A stretch of 64,000 nt of DNA from Polytrichum commune (GCA_950295325.1 OX485805.1:45034758-45098757); one strand, 5' to 3'. Positions 48,241 through 60,800 are shown, counted from the stretch's first letter. The notes: generated by a model not told the origin, from the letters alone. Program-made: numbers and translations.

Positions 48241-51199
48241 AGAAAAAGGTGCTATCTCCAAGGCTAGATAGGCCATAGTAGGCATAAGGTTTTGGGCCAT
48301 AGCCAAGATGATTTTGGGTTGCACTTTCCAATGGATGTGTGGTGTTAGCATGCTATTTGATTTACATGCCATACGTTGTATATTTTATTTGCAATAAGTG
48401 TCATATGATTTCCCCTTCAATATGATCTAATGTTTAGATTGTCCTACCTCAACCATCTTGATATGAGTGCTTTATTGGTTCCTTGATATGAACACCCGCT
48501 TCAATGCATTTGCATCTTACAACAATCTCCAATATTTGTGTCATTTTATCCATGTTCTTCTATTTGTAAATGTCTCAAAATGCCCCAAAAATCCCAAATT
48601 AACGAATATAGTGTTCTATGATTCTTTAAGTTGAAAAGACAATCATTATGAATTGCATTTGGTAGCACGATGAGATGATGCTTGTTAGAAAGGTGATTAT
48701 TTTACCAGTTTCTGTGATATAAACAATTGGATTGTTATACTGAGCTCGAATCCACGCGAGCCTCTTTTGCATCCCATAGGGCACCACATGGAGCCATTCT
48801 GAACCTGCCTGCGATCACATACATAAGGGGGGGATAAAAACTTCAAATAACTAGTGAAATTGTTTGTGTACACTTGACCATTTTTGGTTTGGTGATATTT
48901 GACAAGGAGATGCAATGTTTAAATTACATAATCTGAGATGTCAAAGTACCTGAGGGCCAATGAGAGTCCCATTTCGTTTCACTGCACATCATGACACCCA
49001 ATGGCATATCAGTACACATAAAGTGGACGTTAGTATAGAAAAGAGATACATTGAGACATATCAACAAAAAGTCGATCATAAAATATTAGATCACATCTTT
49101 AGGTGGGTGCAAGCACGGTAAAGTGGACAAATCCACATCCCTGCTTAGTGTTCACTGAAAGTGATTCAAAACTATACAATAATTTTGAATCTTGTGAAGA
49201 AAAAAACAGACATTTTAAAAACATATTGGTCTACAAAGCCGAGCAATTTATGATGACCAAAAAAATTTCAAGAAAAGTCTACATGTTTCAAAAGACGGTG
49301 CAAGTGGTGTGCAAGTAGGTGATATTGAACAAGTGACTATCCAAAATTTGTTTAAAATGATAAAATTACATTAAATTGATGGTGTTCTACAAACTTCTGT
49401 GATGGTGCCCTCAAGTGGATAATGAATTCAAGGAATGTAAAAATTTTGCAACTACAAAATAAGTAAGGTCATGAAATCTACGTTCAAAACCAGACTCAAC
49501 CATTTGCTTTTGAGCATCACTTTTGATGCTAAGTATTGAAGATCTCAACTTGATATTCTACATTTGAATATTTAACACAACAATAGAGGTCATTATAAAT
49601 AAAATTCCAATTTGAATAATGCTTTGTTACTACTTTTAGGAATTTGACCAAAAATATGATGATTTTAGTATACCGGAGCAATTTTATGGTCCACTTTACC
49701 ATGCTTGCACCCCGGTGGGGCAATCACCTTCTATGTGGAAGAAACTTGAGTGATAATCCCTATGGGAAAAATAAAAACCCCAACAACTTAGGTAGACAAC
49801 CCTTATTTGGTTACTTTTCTTAATCAGACACCTATATATAAGTGGTACATGGTTTTTTTATGCAGTTCGAAGAACGCATACCAAAAGGACATGTGTTTAA
49901 AAGAATATGAAATGTGTGTACTAATATGATATTATTCTAGATCCAATAGTCAAATTACTTGGGGGAGACCTTGTCAACCATAAACCCCCACCCTTATGCG
50001 TCGTAGTCCGGGTGAAGGCCTATGGGTTACACATACTCAATTGTCCACACTTAACCACTCACATGTGGCACCCGATGCCCCCCCCAATGTAAATCTCAAC
50101 CACACAACTTTACTCAAAAGGAAGAGGGTTATGAACATTTAGAAATGCCTCCCCCCCTTATGTGAATGTTGCTAACACTCGAATTCACCAAAATTCAACT
50201 TTCCACATTCACACTTAAGAGCCTTTAATATGGGCTACACAAATTTAGGTCCTTGATTACATCAAGGCTCTCATTAGGGTTGTCCCACTATGGCCCTCTT
50301 GGCTAATCACTCCACCCACTCCTTAATTCCTACTAATATCCTACTCCACAGATTCCCTAATCCCTAAATTCTCGAATTGTAGTTGGACTTGTCTGATGTC
50401 TGTTTGGAGGCAGGTTGCTTCCCCTTTCGGCCTCCCAGTTGAGGTCACTTTTGAATACCCCTAAGTAACCAACCTCGGCCAGCTGCTTCCGAGTCCTCCT
50501 ACTCCCCTTGAACTCCTTCCTCCTCCTAGCTGCATCTTGGAGGTCTAGCCAAAGTTAACCTTCTCCTCACCGGCCTGTCACGGTATGTGGCGTCGGCGGC
50601 CACACCTTATCCGTTGGGCTTCATCCATTTAGGTTTGGATGGATGAATCTAGATGTGGAGAGGAAGGCTCCTAAGTGAGGAGCCTCCTCCTTGGCTTGGC
50701 ATTTTTGCCAAGTCAAGTCTTGTGAGTGAATGTGTGGAGAGAGCTTGTGTGAGGTGAAGATTACATGTTTTTGCAATAAATCTTGAGTTCTTCTCCCCCT
50801 ACTTACACTCTTGGATTCTCCCGTGGTGGAGTGAGGGATAGCTGGATTCATTGTGTGCATTTGAAGAGAGATTTAGAGCTCTTATGAGTGTTTGACTCTC
50901 TTCCTTCTCACTTGGCAAGAATGCACGATTCCTTCTTTTTTCTCCAAATCTTGAGCTACAACACTCAAGAAAGAGTGTGAGGACAAGTGGTGGTGGGATT
51001 GTGGAGTGGAGAATGACAAACATCGCGAATTAGCAGAGCAACAAGAAGAAAGAGGTGTGCTTGTGAAGTTCACACATCATTTTGAATTGTGGCGAGAAAT
51101 CTCTAAATACTACACGGAATTTCTTGTCATAAGTTGCCTACAAGCATGAATTTGTGAAGTGGGAGGTGAAGGGGGCATTATTGATCCTCAAAAGGGATC
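48241..51199. other. Gene-free stretch
   Basis: No recognisable coding region. 50000-51180 is richer in C and has an LTR-like or untranslated look but no partner repeat was found. Confidence 0.45.
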
Positions 51200-53070
51200 A
51201 AATTGTTGACCAAAAAGAAAAAGAAAAAGAGGGAAACAACTTGCCTCCCTCTGTTGTCTGCCCTGTGCAGGCAGCCCCGGTGCAGGCTTCCTTCGGCGGC
51301 TGCCAACCTGGCAACAATGTGTATGTTTGACAAATTTCATGTGACATTCAACCTCAAATCCAAAGTGTCACGTGACGTTTTCCAAAACAAAAATGAATGT
51401 CAATTGATATCTACATTTTATTCCAAAATGTCACCTCAATTTTTGGCTTACATAATATTTTAGAAAACTAATATTTTGAATAATAAAAAACAAACTTGAT
51501 TTGTAACAAAAAAAACTATCAATCGAGCGTAAGTATCCTTTGGTCTCGCATGTTTCTCTAAATGTTGAAGATGGTAGCCCAATCCATTGCATCCACTTCA
51601 AGCCCACAAAGAGAAATCCGCATAAGAGCATCAAGGGTCTTCAAGTTCAACCTATTGTGCAAGTGGCTTTTGATTGCATTTTGTTTGGAAAATCCTCTCT
51701 CACAAATAGCTATACTTGATGGAATGAGTATAATTTTTTTGCCAAAGTTGCATAAGTTTAGGCCAATTTGTGTGCCATTCCAAATTGCTACCACATATGC
51801 GCCAAACCTCAAATATTGTTTTGTTCTGACACTCATGTCGAAGTGTTTCCGTAAATTCCAAGAGTTCTCCCTTACACATGTCACTCTCTTCTTCAGTGTA
51901 TTGAAACTTCAACAATATCTTTTCGAGCCACAATTCGGTATTTGTGATTCGGTCACTATCATCGTTTGGATAATTATGGACAGGAACTCTCAAAGGTGAT
52001 CAACATGGGTGACTCTCTTGCACTTCAGTACAGAGGCTTTGAGGCTCACAATTACGTATGTTCCTCCCTTTGCTTGATTCTAGTTGAATGTATATATTTA
52101 TCTCTCTACCTATCTGTTGAACAATCAATATCAACCGATATCCTCTTGAAGCATATTATATATATCCTTTAGTGGTAAAGAAAAAGAATAAAAAATTGTT
52201 CAATTGGTGAGGTCTGATCTAGGTCTCTGAACTGGAATTGTGAAATATAGAAACACTTCTAGTGCGTTGGCCAACAAAATGTTGTTACAAGAAGGAATAT
52301 TGATTATCGTTGGGAATTAATTGTTTCCAGGTGTTTCCAGAGAGGCAGGGGAAGTGGAAAGCAACCACACAATCACAACTTCATAATTACAGGTTAATTA
52401 TCCCAACAGAACAATTCACTATGGAACAAAGTGTGCTACAATCAATCCTAACCGAAAGTAGGCGTTGATCTTCATGCCACTTCTGCGTCATTTTTGCAAT
52501 AATAAGCCTCTCCAGCTCCAAGAAAGCTCAAAGGGATTCAGATGCTTTCAACAAGGGAGCTTTGCGATTCAAAGGGAATCGCTCAAAACAACTTTGGTTG
52601 AAAGCAAGAAAAACTCACATTGGTTGGAAGCAAGAAAAAACTCATATGGAGTGGAGGATGTACAAGCACCACGGTGATACAAACATTTGCCTCGCCATGT
52701 TCCTAGTTAGTCTCGCTCTCCGATCACCGTCTTAGCTCCCGGTTACAAAGGAAATTGCAAGAGCAAAGTTGAACTTAAGTATGGGAGTGAGTGTAGGAAG
52801 TTCTCCTACTGTTATGGGTTATGTTTTCCAGATACTTGAGTTGCACTTTATAGTACTCAAGTAATATGTGTCATTTCAATTTCTAGTGTGTCAGTTGACG
52901 TGTGGTTTTTTTCTTCACAAGTCACAGTACGTGTCAATTTCTAGATTGTGCGTGTCAATTGACATGTATTTTTTTTGTGCAAGTTTTTGCGTGTCAAAAG
53001 AGAAAAACTTGCAAAAACTTTGTCAAACATATGCACTGCCTATAGCCGACTGCCTGCCCAGCTGCCTTCA
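51200..53070 (-). mobile_element. Remnant of a hAT transposon
   Basis: Contains a hAT transposase C-terminal fragment (51558-51993, minus strand). About 51250-51430 and 52920-53070 are loosely inverted copies (tttgtcaaacata, gtcaattgacat, and GCCTGC words), possibly decayed terminal regions. Borders are approximate and no 8-bp duplication was resolved. Confidence 0.45.
51558..51993 (-). pseudogene. hAT transposase C-terminal dimerisation domain, broken
   Basis: The minus-strand reading SIAICERGFSKQNAIKSHL followed by NRLNLKTLDALMRISLCG matches the hAT-family dimerisation domain (consensus of the type CERGFS.N.IK..LRN.L....L..L). The upstream half (LLKFQYTEEESDMCK) lies in another frame; the shift falls at a run of seven A near 51740. 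The RNase H-like catalytic core is absent, so this is a fragment. Confidence 0.75.
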
Positions 53071-53169
53071 ACAGCAGGCACTAATTGACCCCCCCCTCTT
53101 CTGGATTTAGTGAACTCTTGGATCGGGGAGATTCTTTGGGCGTAATCAGTTTAGATCCGGTTACGTGTT

Positions 53170-54083
53170 AAGAATCATTTTAATTAATTATTTTTATTTT
53201 TATTTTAGTTATGTTTTAATTAATTACTTAAAAACTGGACATTTTTATTTTATTTTTTTATTTTTTTATTTAATGTTTCCTTTCAACTTCTAATCTTTTC
53301 TTTTCTTTCTAAGAGATTAATTTCTTGGGGATTGAGAAAGACGGATTTTGGCGGAAACTTTGTTTTCATTACTCAAGAATACAAGATGAAACCCAAACCT
53401 CTTATGAAATATAAAGGTACTTGGGATTTTTTAAGGGGTTGTGTTGCATAAAATTACCGAGGGGGTGTCATAAGAGATTGGGTGGCATGTGGAATTTCCG
53501 TTCGGCCTAAAATAAATTATTATTAAGGTCGAATTGTGTTTGTCAACACATATTCCCGGTATTGTTGTAAGGAGGAATTCTTAGGTAGTAGTGGGGAGCT
53601 GAGAGATGTGCATAGGTGGCATTTCATTTCCCTAAGCAACAGGGGCTCTTCATTTTAACCACCAACTGCAGGCGGGTGCTAGTTGGTTGCTGTCGCTTTC
53701 AATTTCTGCTTGAATGTTATTTGGGGAAGAGGATCCAATGTTGTTATTGCATTGTTCTTTGTATTTTGCTACGCTATCTTCCCCTATGGCGGGCTGTAGT
53801 GCTGGAGTGTTTTAGCACTGTCCCATTTTGTGTTGTCATAAATTATGATAGGGTATTGTGGGGGTGAGGTCGGAGTAATGACCGACGGGACCCTTGTGTG
53901 CGCACCAAGTGGGCGGTGCTTGTATTCTCTTATGGTGAGGCTGGATTGATGACCAGCAGACCATAAGTTTGGTGTTGTTTGCAGGTACAGATTGCCTTTC
54001 ACCTTTTGACCCTTTACCTTGACACCACATTAGTTTAGGTTGTTGGCTCTAGTGATCGAATCCATTGCGGGTTTTTTATTACA
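53170..54083 (+). repeat. Candidate 5' LTR
   Basis: Non-coding, directly upstream of gag, ending attaca just before a possible primer-binding site. With no 3' LTR to compare, the extent is inferred from position only. Confidence 0.35.
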
Positions 54084-54085
54084 AC

Positions 54086-54096
54086 TCAGAGCCAAC
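54086..54096 (+). promoter_or_regulatory. Possible primer-binding site
   Basis: TCAGAGCCAAC partly matches the tRNA-Met-type site of plant LTR elements (TGGTATCAGAGCC). It lies two or three bases after the presumed LTR end and about 10-20 bases before the gag frame opens. Confidence 0.35.
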
Positions 54097-54489
54097 ATTA
54101 TAGTTCTTCGTCTCCGGCATCATTTGAAGGTCGATTCTCGGACCTCTTGGACGTTGAACCAGTAATAGCATTTGACGAGGTTTTTCAGCCTATTTCGGCA
54201 TAGGGGACTGCCACTCGGTCTCACGTCCTTTGGGTGGGATCCTTTGACGAGATGGAGGAGGAAACACGAGGCGGCATCCGAGACCGGTTTTCCGGTCGTG
54301 CGGGAACCATTTCCCTGCAAGATTGGAAAATTTGGTTCAGGACATGGATGAGGGAGAAACGCCAACGCAATACCAATTTTAACAATTGGTATGCGTTCGA
54401 GATTCTACCTCAGCATTTGGAGCACGAAGCTTTCCAGACCTATGAGTAGTGGACGGAGGCTCATTAGATGGAGCTGCGCCAGGTAGAGC

Positions 54490-55440
54490 AGTACTGGTGT
54501 CGCAACCCTTGCTAGCCCCCTTTGACAATCTTGCCAATTTTCAATTCTAGCAAAGGTTACGAGCGCTAACCATTCGCATTCCGCCATGCTAATGGTTAGC
54601 TCCTCCTACCCCGTACCATATACTTCATAGGAGGGGAACCAACCCTCCTACTTTGCTTTCGGGACTCACCCCTTAATCGGTAACCAATTCCCAAATGTAG
54701 ACTTCCATCCATGGAAGCCCAATCCTATGTTGATCATCGCATTGCCGGAGCAACACTACAACAACCCGAACCATACTAGGCAACTATGGCCTCCCAATGG
54801 GCCAAAGCCCATGGAGGCCGTGCCGTTCGGCCTCGGGTGGGTGAGGCCACACCACCTCACCCATATAAGCCTCTAGGACTCTACACGGGGCCCCTACCCC
54901 ACCGTCAACCAACCTCTTGTCTCTCCACCAAGAGTTGGGGCCAAGTAGACATTTTCCCTTAGCTGATGGGCCTAGAAGCCCCCAGCAGCTTCAGACCATC
55001 ATAACTTCCTTGTATGATGTCTGATCATAACAACCAACCACTCCATCGTCATCTACGCTTCACGTAGATGCCGATGGACTCCTCATTTGCCCCAATCGGG
55101 CAATTCTTGGGGAAGTTATGCCTGTTTGAACCTTGGCAGTCCCGGGAATCACTCCCAGGCACTGCTGTACCAGAGCGCTGTCTCGGGACAGCGCCCCACT
55201 CAAATGGCCATAACTCCTAGCTCACACCTCCGATTGAGGTGTTCTTGAGCATTCTAGAATCACCACGCCATGAGCTACGCATAGCTCATGGCCTTACCCT
55301 TGTGCCTCCTAGTCTCTGTGGGTGGGAGGCGTTCCCAACGCCCGGGGCCCTCACCCACACTAGGATCACTTGGGCCCTCTCACCAACGGCGCCACAAGTC
55401 TTGGGTGTCACTCCGGGGTCCCCCTTGTGCCCATGGTGTT
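54490..55440. mobile_element. Insertion in gag, GC-rich, unidentified
   Basis: About 950 bp with no coding sense separate the two halves of gag. Composition (C-rich, gggccctcacccac, ccaagagttgggg) is unlike the flanking gag. It may be a solo LTR of another family; ends and target duplication were not resolved. Confidence 0.45.
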
Positions 55441-55835
55441 TCGGGCACTCCTCATGGAGAGGTGCGCGACAACTGGGAGACTCAGGTTGAGTTGGTATCC
55501 GCATTGAAGGAAGGCGCAACTTCCAGTTTGATGGCCGTTCCTGAGGTTAAGTCGGAGGTACCGGAGGGAGTATATGTGGTGGATGTGGAGGAAGCTTCTC
55601 CTGGTGAACCCAAAGATAAAGGTTCTGGTCCTGCTGCGGCGAGTACGTCGAGTCCAATTCTTCTACTCTCCCGTTATGCACAGGCTACCCATGCGGCTTT
55701 AGCCTCTTTGGAGCTCCGCCAGTTTTTGAGCCGTTGCAGGCATTCGAGCTGCATCTATAGGAGGAGTACGGAGGTTTCCGCCGGGACCAGATGTAGCGGA
55801 TACTCGGGGGGGGCAGTGTGTTATAAAGTTAAGGA

Positions 55836-56104
55836 TATAGGTGCGAATAACCATTATTTTATAGGGGGTATTACTTTCAATTCTTTTTTTTTTATCACAT
55901 GCTATCATTATGTAATTTTCTACTTTTGGTTAATAGAAAAATGACTTGCATTACTTATAATTTCAAATTACCTATTATTCCATACCCTATAGTACTTTAA
56001 AGATGTCCAGTGCCATTTTTGATACCCTATATTACTCTTAAGTCCATTTATAATTTTTAGCTCCCATATTTTTAAAATACCCTATCAGTTGTTCGCACAT
56101 ATAT
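55836..56104. mobile_element. 269-bp MITE in gag
   Basis: Ends TATAGGTGCGAATAAC and, inverted, TATATGTGCGAACAAC; AT-rich inside, with ataccctat words near both ends. Flanking TA could be the duplication (Stowaway/Tc1-mariner-like), but this is uncertain. It interrupts the gag frame. Confidence 0.6.
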
Positions 56105-56967
56105 TGCTACTCCAACCAATGACTACCCCCCCCCCCCCGAGAGCAGATACAAGATTTTAGACGGAAGAATGACGATACACCTCGTACCATGTATACGAGG
56201 TTGGTGAGGTTTGCCAGGGAATCTGGAGGTGTGTTCGCGGAAAGTCTGTTAGTGAAGGTGTTTTTGTCAAAATTTGACAAACGCCTCTTTGACTTGGCGC
56301 TGCCCAGGATCATCATGGAGTTTGGTGGCCGGACGACATTCGCAGAGGCATTTGCCATTGTGGAGCAGTGTGGTCGTGCATTATGTCAGCACGATGCCAC
56401 TGATTTGGTGTCCTTGCGAGTGGATTCTAGCAAATCCCGGAAGTCTCCAGTTACGACTGCAGGATTGGCGGAGGCAGAGGTGGACAAGACCTTGTATTGT
56501 TGGTCTTGTGGGCAGACGGGCCACGCTAAGAAGGAATTTCCTTCGAAGCAAAAGCAAGCCCAAACCGTAGGTAATCCAAAGCGGAAACCAGTTGTTTCCG
56601 CTAAGGATTTGACGAGGGGAGCAGTAATCATTTATCCAAGCAGTTGAGGTGTTTCCATTGTGGGCGGAATAATCACGCGGTGGAGAACTGCTTCGCTCTC
56701 CATCCAGACAAACGTTCTTCTTCCGAACGGGAAAAGACGTTGGAGGCGAAGATTGAAGCCTTGGAGGAGAGGTTTAAAAGTTTGGTGTTATCCGGCCAAA
56801 TCTTGGATTCACCATCTTCATCCAGAGCTCATGCTAGTTCTTCCACTCCGAATTATTATATGTTTGGAGCCTCGGGCGAGGAGGTGAGTTCCGCAACCGT
56901 GACACGTGCTCAAGTGCGAGCCCAAAATAATGTGCTCACATTGGATTATTACACAGGGAAGACATAG

Positions 56968-58545
56968 AATTAAGATTTGAGGTTCTTAAACATTTACGAA
57001 AGACATAAAAAGAGTGCAAGCTTAAAGTTTTGAGTTGAATTGAGTGTAGGGGGGTTAGTAACACTTTAGTGTCTTAAGGAAGTAATTGGGGATTGTTAGA
57101 GTTAGATTATTGGTGGTTGAACACTTAGATTTAGTCAAATGGATTGGAAGCTGGGGTTTATGTGTTTAGAATAGGCTTGGACGTGTTAGTTTTAGGCAGT
57201 TACAGTGTTCATTTTGGGCTTGAGGCCGTTAGGGAGATGGGGTTTTACCGGATTTCCGGATCGGAGGAAGAAGGGTCCCCTGTTTCGGCAGGTCCTTCCT
57301 CTTCCTTTCTCTCTCCCTGAACTGAAGGCTAGGAGCGGCGGCAGCTAGGGTTAGCCCTGCCGAAATGTGGGAGCCAGAGTTGTTGTGATTGTGTGGGCGG
57401 CAGTGAGAAAAAAATGAACAAAGCCTTTGAAAGGAAGCCGCGCGGCTTGGATCATGCAGCTGGGAAGTTGGAATTCGGAGGTTGTGCCATTCTGAAGGCC
57501 CCTGGAGGCAGGGGTTGTGTGAAGCTAATCTGACTAGCTGAAATGCGAGGCGAGGAGGGGGCTGAATTCTGCGAGGGAGAGCTTGACAACAACTGGAGAT
57601 CGCTCGGAGCTGGATTCCAATCAGTGTGGGGAAAACGTCTACCGAATCGATGAATAAATGCAGCCGATAGGGGAATGAATTCAAGCTCAATTGTTGAGGC
57701 ACACGTTGGAGATGTGAAGTCGGAGGTTGGGTGAAGCTCAATCGAGCGAGGTGTTTCTGATTTCGACGATCAGGGAGGCCAGGAGCAGTTGAGATCATCA
57801 CCAGCTTCCGCAAGGGAAGAGCTGAATCGACTGAAGCGGAGTCACGACTGAGTGAGAGCAGCTGCGAATCGGCACTAAAGCCGTCGAACGAGATTCAAGT
57901 GATCAGTCACCAAAACTGAGGAGCTGTGGGACTGAGGGACCCAACAAGGGCATGGCCAGGAGGAGAAACTCTGTAAATGCGAGCTGACAACAAACCGAGA
58001 AGAGAGGCTGCTGGTCAGCTCAGGCTCCTGAAGGCCACTGCCTTGACGGGCTTGACAGGTTGTTTGACGGGCCAGTGACGGGCCGGGCAGAACGTGAACA
58101 ACGCACTTTCCCGGTTCGAGGAAGGTGTCTGAAACCGGCAGATTAGTTTTAAGTTGAGGTTATTAGGGTGAGCTACTAGGGAGTAGTAAGATTTCATCAA
58201 ACCATAGCTAGGATTAGGAGGGAATTAGCGTAATCAGTGAAATTAACTAGGTTAGTTAGTTAAGGGGGCATTAGGGGTGTGAATGGATTGTGATAATTCA
58301 AGTACTATTATGTGTGGGTTTCATAATGAAATTGTGACTTGTAATCGATCACAAGGTGTGAGAGTGTTTTTAAACACTGATAACCTTGTGCTCTTCAATT
58401 AAAAGTTGTGGGATTTATGAATGACTGCATTATGGAGACAGTGTGACTTAAAGAGGCTAGGCCAGACACACAGGTTAGGTGTATGTTAGTCCTAAGCTCT
58501 CACCCGGACTAGGACGCAATAAGGGTGGGGGTTTAGGCCTGACAT
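56968..58545. mobile_element. 1.6-kb non-coding insertion between gag and protease
   Basis: No recognisable reading frame on either strand; G-rich on the plus strand, unlike gag. The gag frame stops at its left edge and protease-region coding resumes at 58552 (SQGTPLSTGESVASLRAR). cacaggga occurs at both edges (56952 and 58575), a possible but imperfect duplication. Possibly a solo LTR. Confidence 0.45.
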
Positions 58546-58549
58546 CAAG

Positions 58550-59435
58550 CCGTGTCACAAGGCACACCTTTGTCCACAGGGGAGTCGGTGGCAAGCTTAC
58601 GAGCTCGGGACAATGCTCCCGCGGACCAGATTGATCAGGCACGACTACCATTATCTTTTGGATTGGCCGATACCGTCCAATCTATCAATGGTCGTCATCC
58701 GAACGATGACGTTTCAAATTCGGCGACTAACATGGCGCATATGTTGGCATCTACGGTGTTGTACACACCTTTGTTCACGGCGATGGAGTGGTTGTCGCCA
58801 GAGTTCCAACCTGCTAAGGTTTTCCACTTAGCAGGTGGATTTTGGGAGGGAAGGCATCCTCACCTTCTCTGACCGTGGCTTAAGCTATCACGGACATTCC
58901 TACTTCTGAAGATCCTGAGGAAATGGCCAAACGGCGAGCAAGACTTGCCGCAGAGACCATTGTGTCTTTTGACGCACACACCTTAGATGACAGGGCACCA
59001 ACTACGTCTTATGACTCACCAGTATCCGCGGGAGCAGCTTATCTGTCTGGTGTAGCTACTTGACCTGCTCACGAGCGCCGCGGTATTCGACCCTGCGTCG
59101 TGCGTATGGTGAACGATACCAACATTTTGGTGGTCAGTCGGACTAGGGGCAATGCCACTCGGGTTGCTCCCCGTTCTGTGATGATGCATTCATGGGCACA
59201 ACCGGTTATGATCGGCAAGAGGCTTACCCAAGAGTTGGGGTTGGCGGCCGAGGATTTGGCTCCCTGTCCATTCACCATTGTCACATCCGTTGGTCACGTG
59301 GAGCGGGCCACGGGTTATACTCGAGAGCCATTACAGCTTAGCTTCCGAGTGAAGCCTGGAGATCCACCCGCACCTCTTCTTCTTAGGTGTGCGGTGACGG
59401 ATGCGACCAACTATGACATTTTAGTTGGTCAGTAA
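58550..59435 (+). pseudogene. Aspartic (retropepsin-like) protease region of the retroelement
   Basis: 58552-58872 is one frame; a shift near 58875 leads into the frame that runs on to 61121. A TGA interrupts at 59061-59063. The retropepsin part is 59106-59435: SVMMHSWAQPVMIGKRL corresponds to the active-site loop, where family members have D-[ST]-G-A; here the codons at 59187 and 59193 give His and Trp instead of Asp and Gly. The C-terminal half (LRCAVTDATNYDILVGQ) fits the flap and the YD[VI]L[LIV]G end. TAA at 59433-59435 (CAA-like context) separates it from the methyltransferase in the same frame. The protease would process Gag-Pol in virus-like particles; this copy cannot. Confidence 0.7.
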
Positions 59436-60800
59436 GCACTTTATCCTCTTGGTTTTGGTTTGGACAATTGGACTGAGGAGGCGTGGATCCGACCAGGTTG
59501 GTCGGCTGGGGATGGCCGTGGGGAACTTATTCCTGTGGCTTTCGCAGTGGCCGCGACCATAGCACCATTATCCATGGTTTTTGGACGTGGTGCTATTGTT
59601 GACACATTGCCTTATGGTTCCGCATTGTTGGAGGAGTCATTGGCATTCATGGGGAGTACAGACGATCAAAGGGATATGACACCTAAGGGTTCATTGGTGC
59701 GACATCCCAAGGATCTCCTTCCTCCTTGGCGTGATTCCACCGAGCTATTCCGGAGGTATGAGGATATTGTTCACTCTCTCACTCCTAGAACACCGATCAT
59801 ACCGGATGCCTTCTCGGCATTGGCACATCCCATTTTATGGCGGCCGCTAGACACGGGGATTACTTTGGTGGAACTGTTTGGGGGCATCGGCACGGGCTTA
59901 GCGGCCGTATTGGAGGCTGGCCTCACGGTCAGACAGTATGTCTCTGTGGACAACTCTCAAGTGTCCACCCGTGTGGCTCGTCACCATCTTCACCAATTGA
60001 TGGTATTGTACCCCCAGCAGTTACCTCCGACTGCCATTCGTGGGTGTTTTTCACGTCTCCCTCGTGATGTCACACTTATCAGTGAGGCCGACTTACGACA
60101 CTTGGGTCCGGTGAATATGATAATTGCGGGATGGCCATGTCAGGGCCATTCACGTGCTGGAGCCGGCCAAGGTCTAGAGGATCCCAGGTCTAGTTTATTT
60201 TGGGACCTCATCCGCCTCATGTAGTGGTGGTTTTCCCACCAACCTACCCCTCCAGGGTATATCTTCGAGAATGTAGCATTGTTGGGAGACTCTCGGGACA
60301 AGGTGTTGGAAGGCGGTCATTATGTTCGTCAACACCTTGGCGACCCTATTTTTGTGGATGCCGCGAGCATTGGTTCTTATGCCCACCGGCCTTGGTGGAT
60401 TTTGACCAACCTCGCACCGTCATCTACTTTGGCTGCAACATTTTCTGTAGTACCTCCACCTTTTGATCAGAAGGTGGATGACATCTTAGATCCACACCGG
60501 ACCTCTTTGCCGGTTGTTCGAGATGATTTACCCCCGTTGGCATTAGTCAACAAAGTGGGGGCACCATGGAGGGCCTTTCCCACCTTTATGACGTTTTCAC
60601 AGTCATTCACCTTCCGCGATCGGGGGCCGGGTATGGTATGAGATGCTACGACCAAAACCCACACCGAACCCTTGGCTGACGAACAGGAGCGTGCCATGGG
60701 ATTCCGCACTGGTACCATCGCAACTCTTGGCCTTTTTGAGGGCCAACGACGCTTCGTGTTAGGCCAAGCCATGGATCTTCATACCATGGTGTAGACTATT
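59436..60800 (+). pseudogene. C5 cytosine-DNA methyltransferase domain inside the retroelement pol
   Basis: In the same frame as the protease. Motif I ELFGGIGTGL (59871-59900, AdoMet binding), motif IV GWPCQGHS (60129-60152; catalytic Cys codon 60138), GLEDPRSSLFWDLIRL, motif VI ENV (60267-60275), motif VIII region SYAHRPWW (60378-60398), and motif X RRFVLGQAMDL (60747-60779). The order I-IV-VI-VIII-X is not permuted, unlike plant DRM; the HR..W..N pattern recalls Dnmt3/DRM, while PCQ and GLEDPRS recall bacterial and Dnmt1-like enzymes. The 59460-59850 part has no named domain. Stops: TAG 60222, TGA 60639, TAG 60792; no frameshift. The Arg expected after HRP is Trp (CGG to TGG). No target-recognition assignment is possible. 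The enzyme would methylate DNA in the nucleus or act on element cDNA; role unknown. Confidence 0.85.

Larger units (their letters stand above)
54105..56967 (+). pseudogene. gag of the methyltransferase retroelement, broken
   Basis: The frame opens about 54105 (SFEGRFSDLLDVEPV), with TAG at 54201, and continues through a capsid-like part (DWKIWFRTWMREKRQ), with two TAG near 54447 and 54465. An insertion follows, then the frame resumes about 55441 (VRDNWETQVELVSALKEG). A MITE splits it at 55836-56104. The 56189-56647 part ends with a first zinc knuckle, CWSCGQTGHAKKEF, whose last cysteine is now Phe. After a frameshift, 56644-56967 carries a second, perfect CCHC knuckle CFHCGRNNHAVENC and a coiled-coil stretch. 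The zinc knuckles bind RNA during packaging. The break at 56967 is the border of the next insertion. Confidence 0.7.

Noticed and set aside
50600-51070. Three minus-strand frames of 60-80 codons
   Set aside because: No homology, no splice or promoter context.
57229-57813. 194-codon minus-strand frame in the 1.6-kb insert
   Set aside because: No recognisable domain, low-complexity start, in a GC-rich non-coding insert; probably chance.
59837-60067. Alternative-frame 76-codon reading across the methyltransferase
   Set aside because: Shadow of the methyltransferase frame, which carries all the family motifs.
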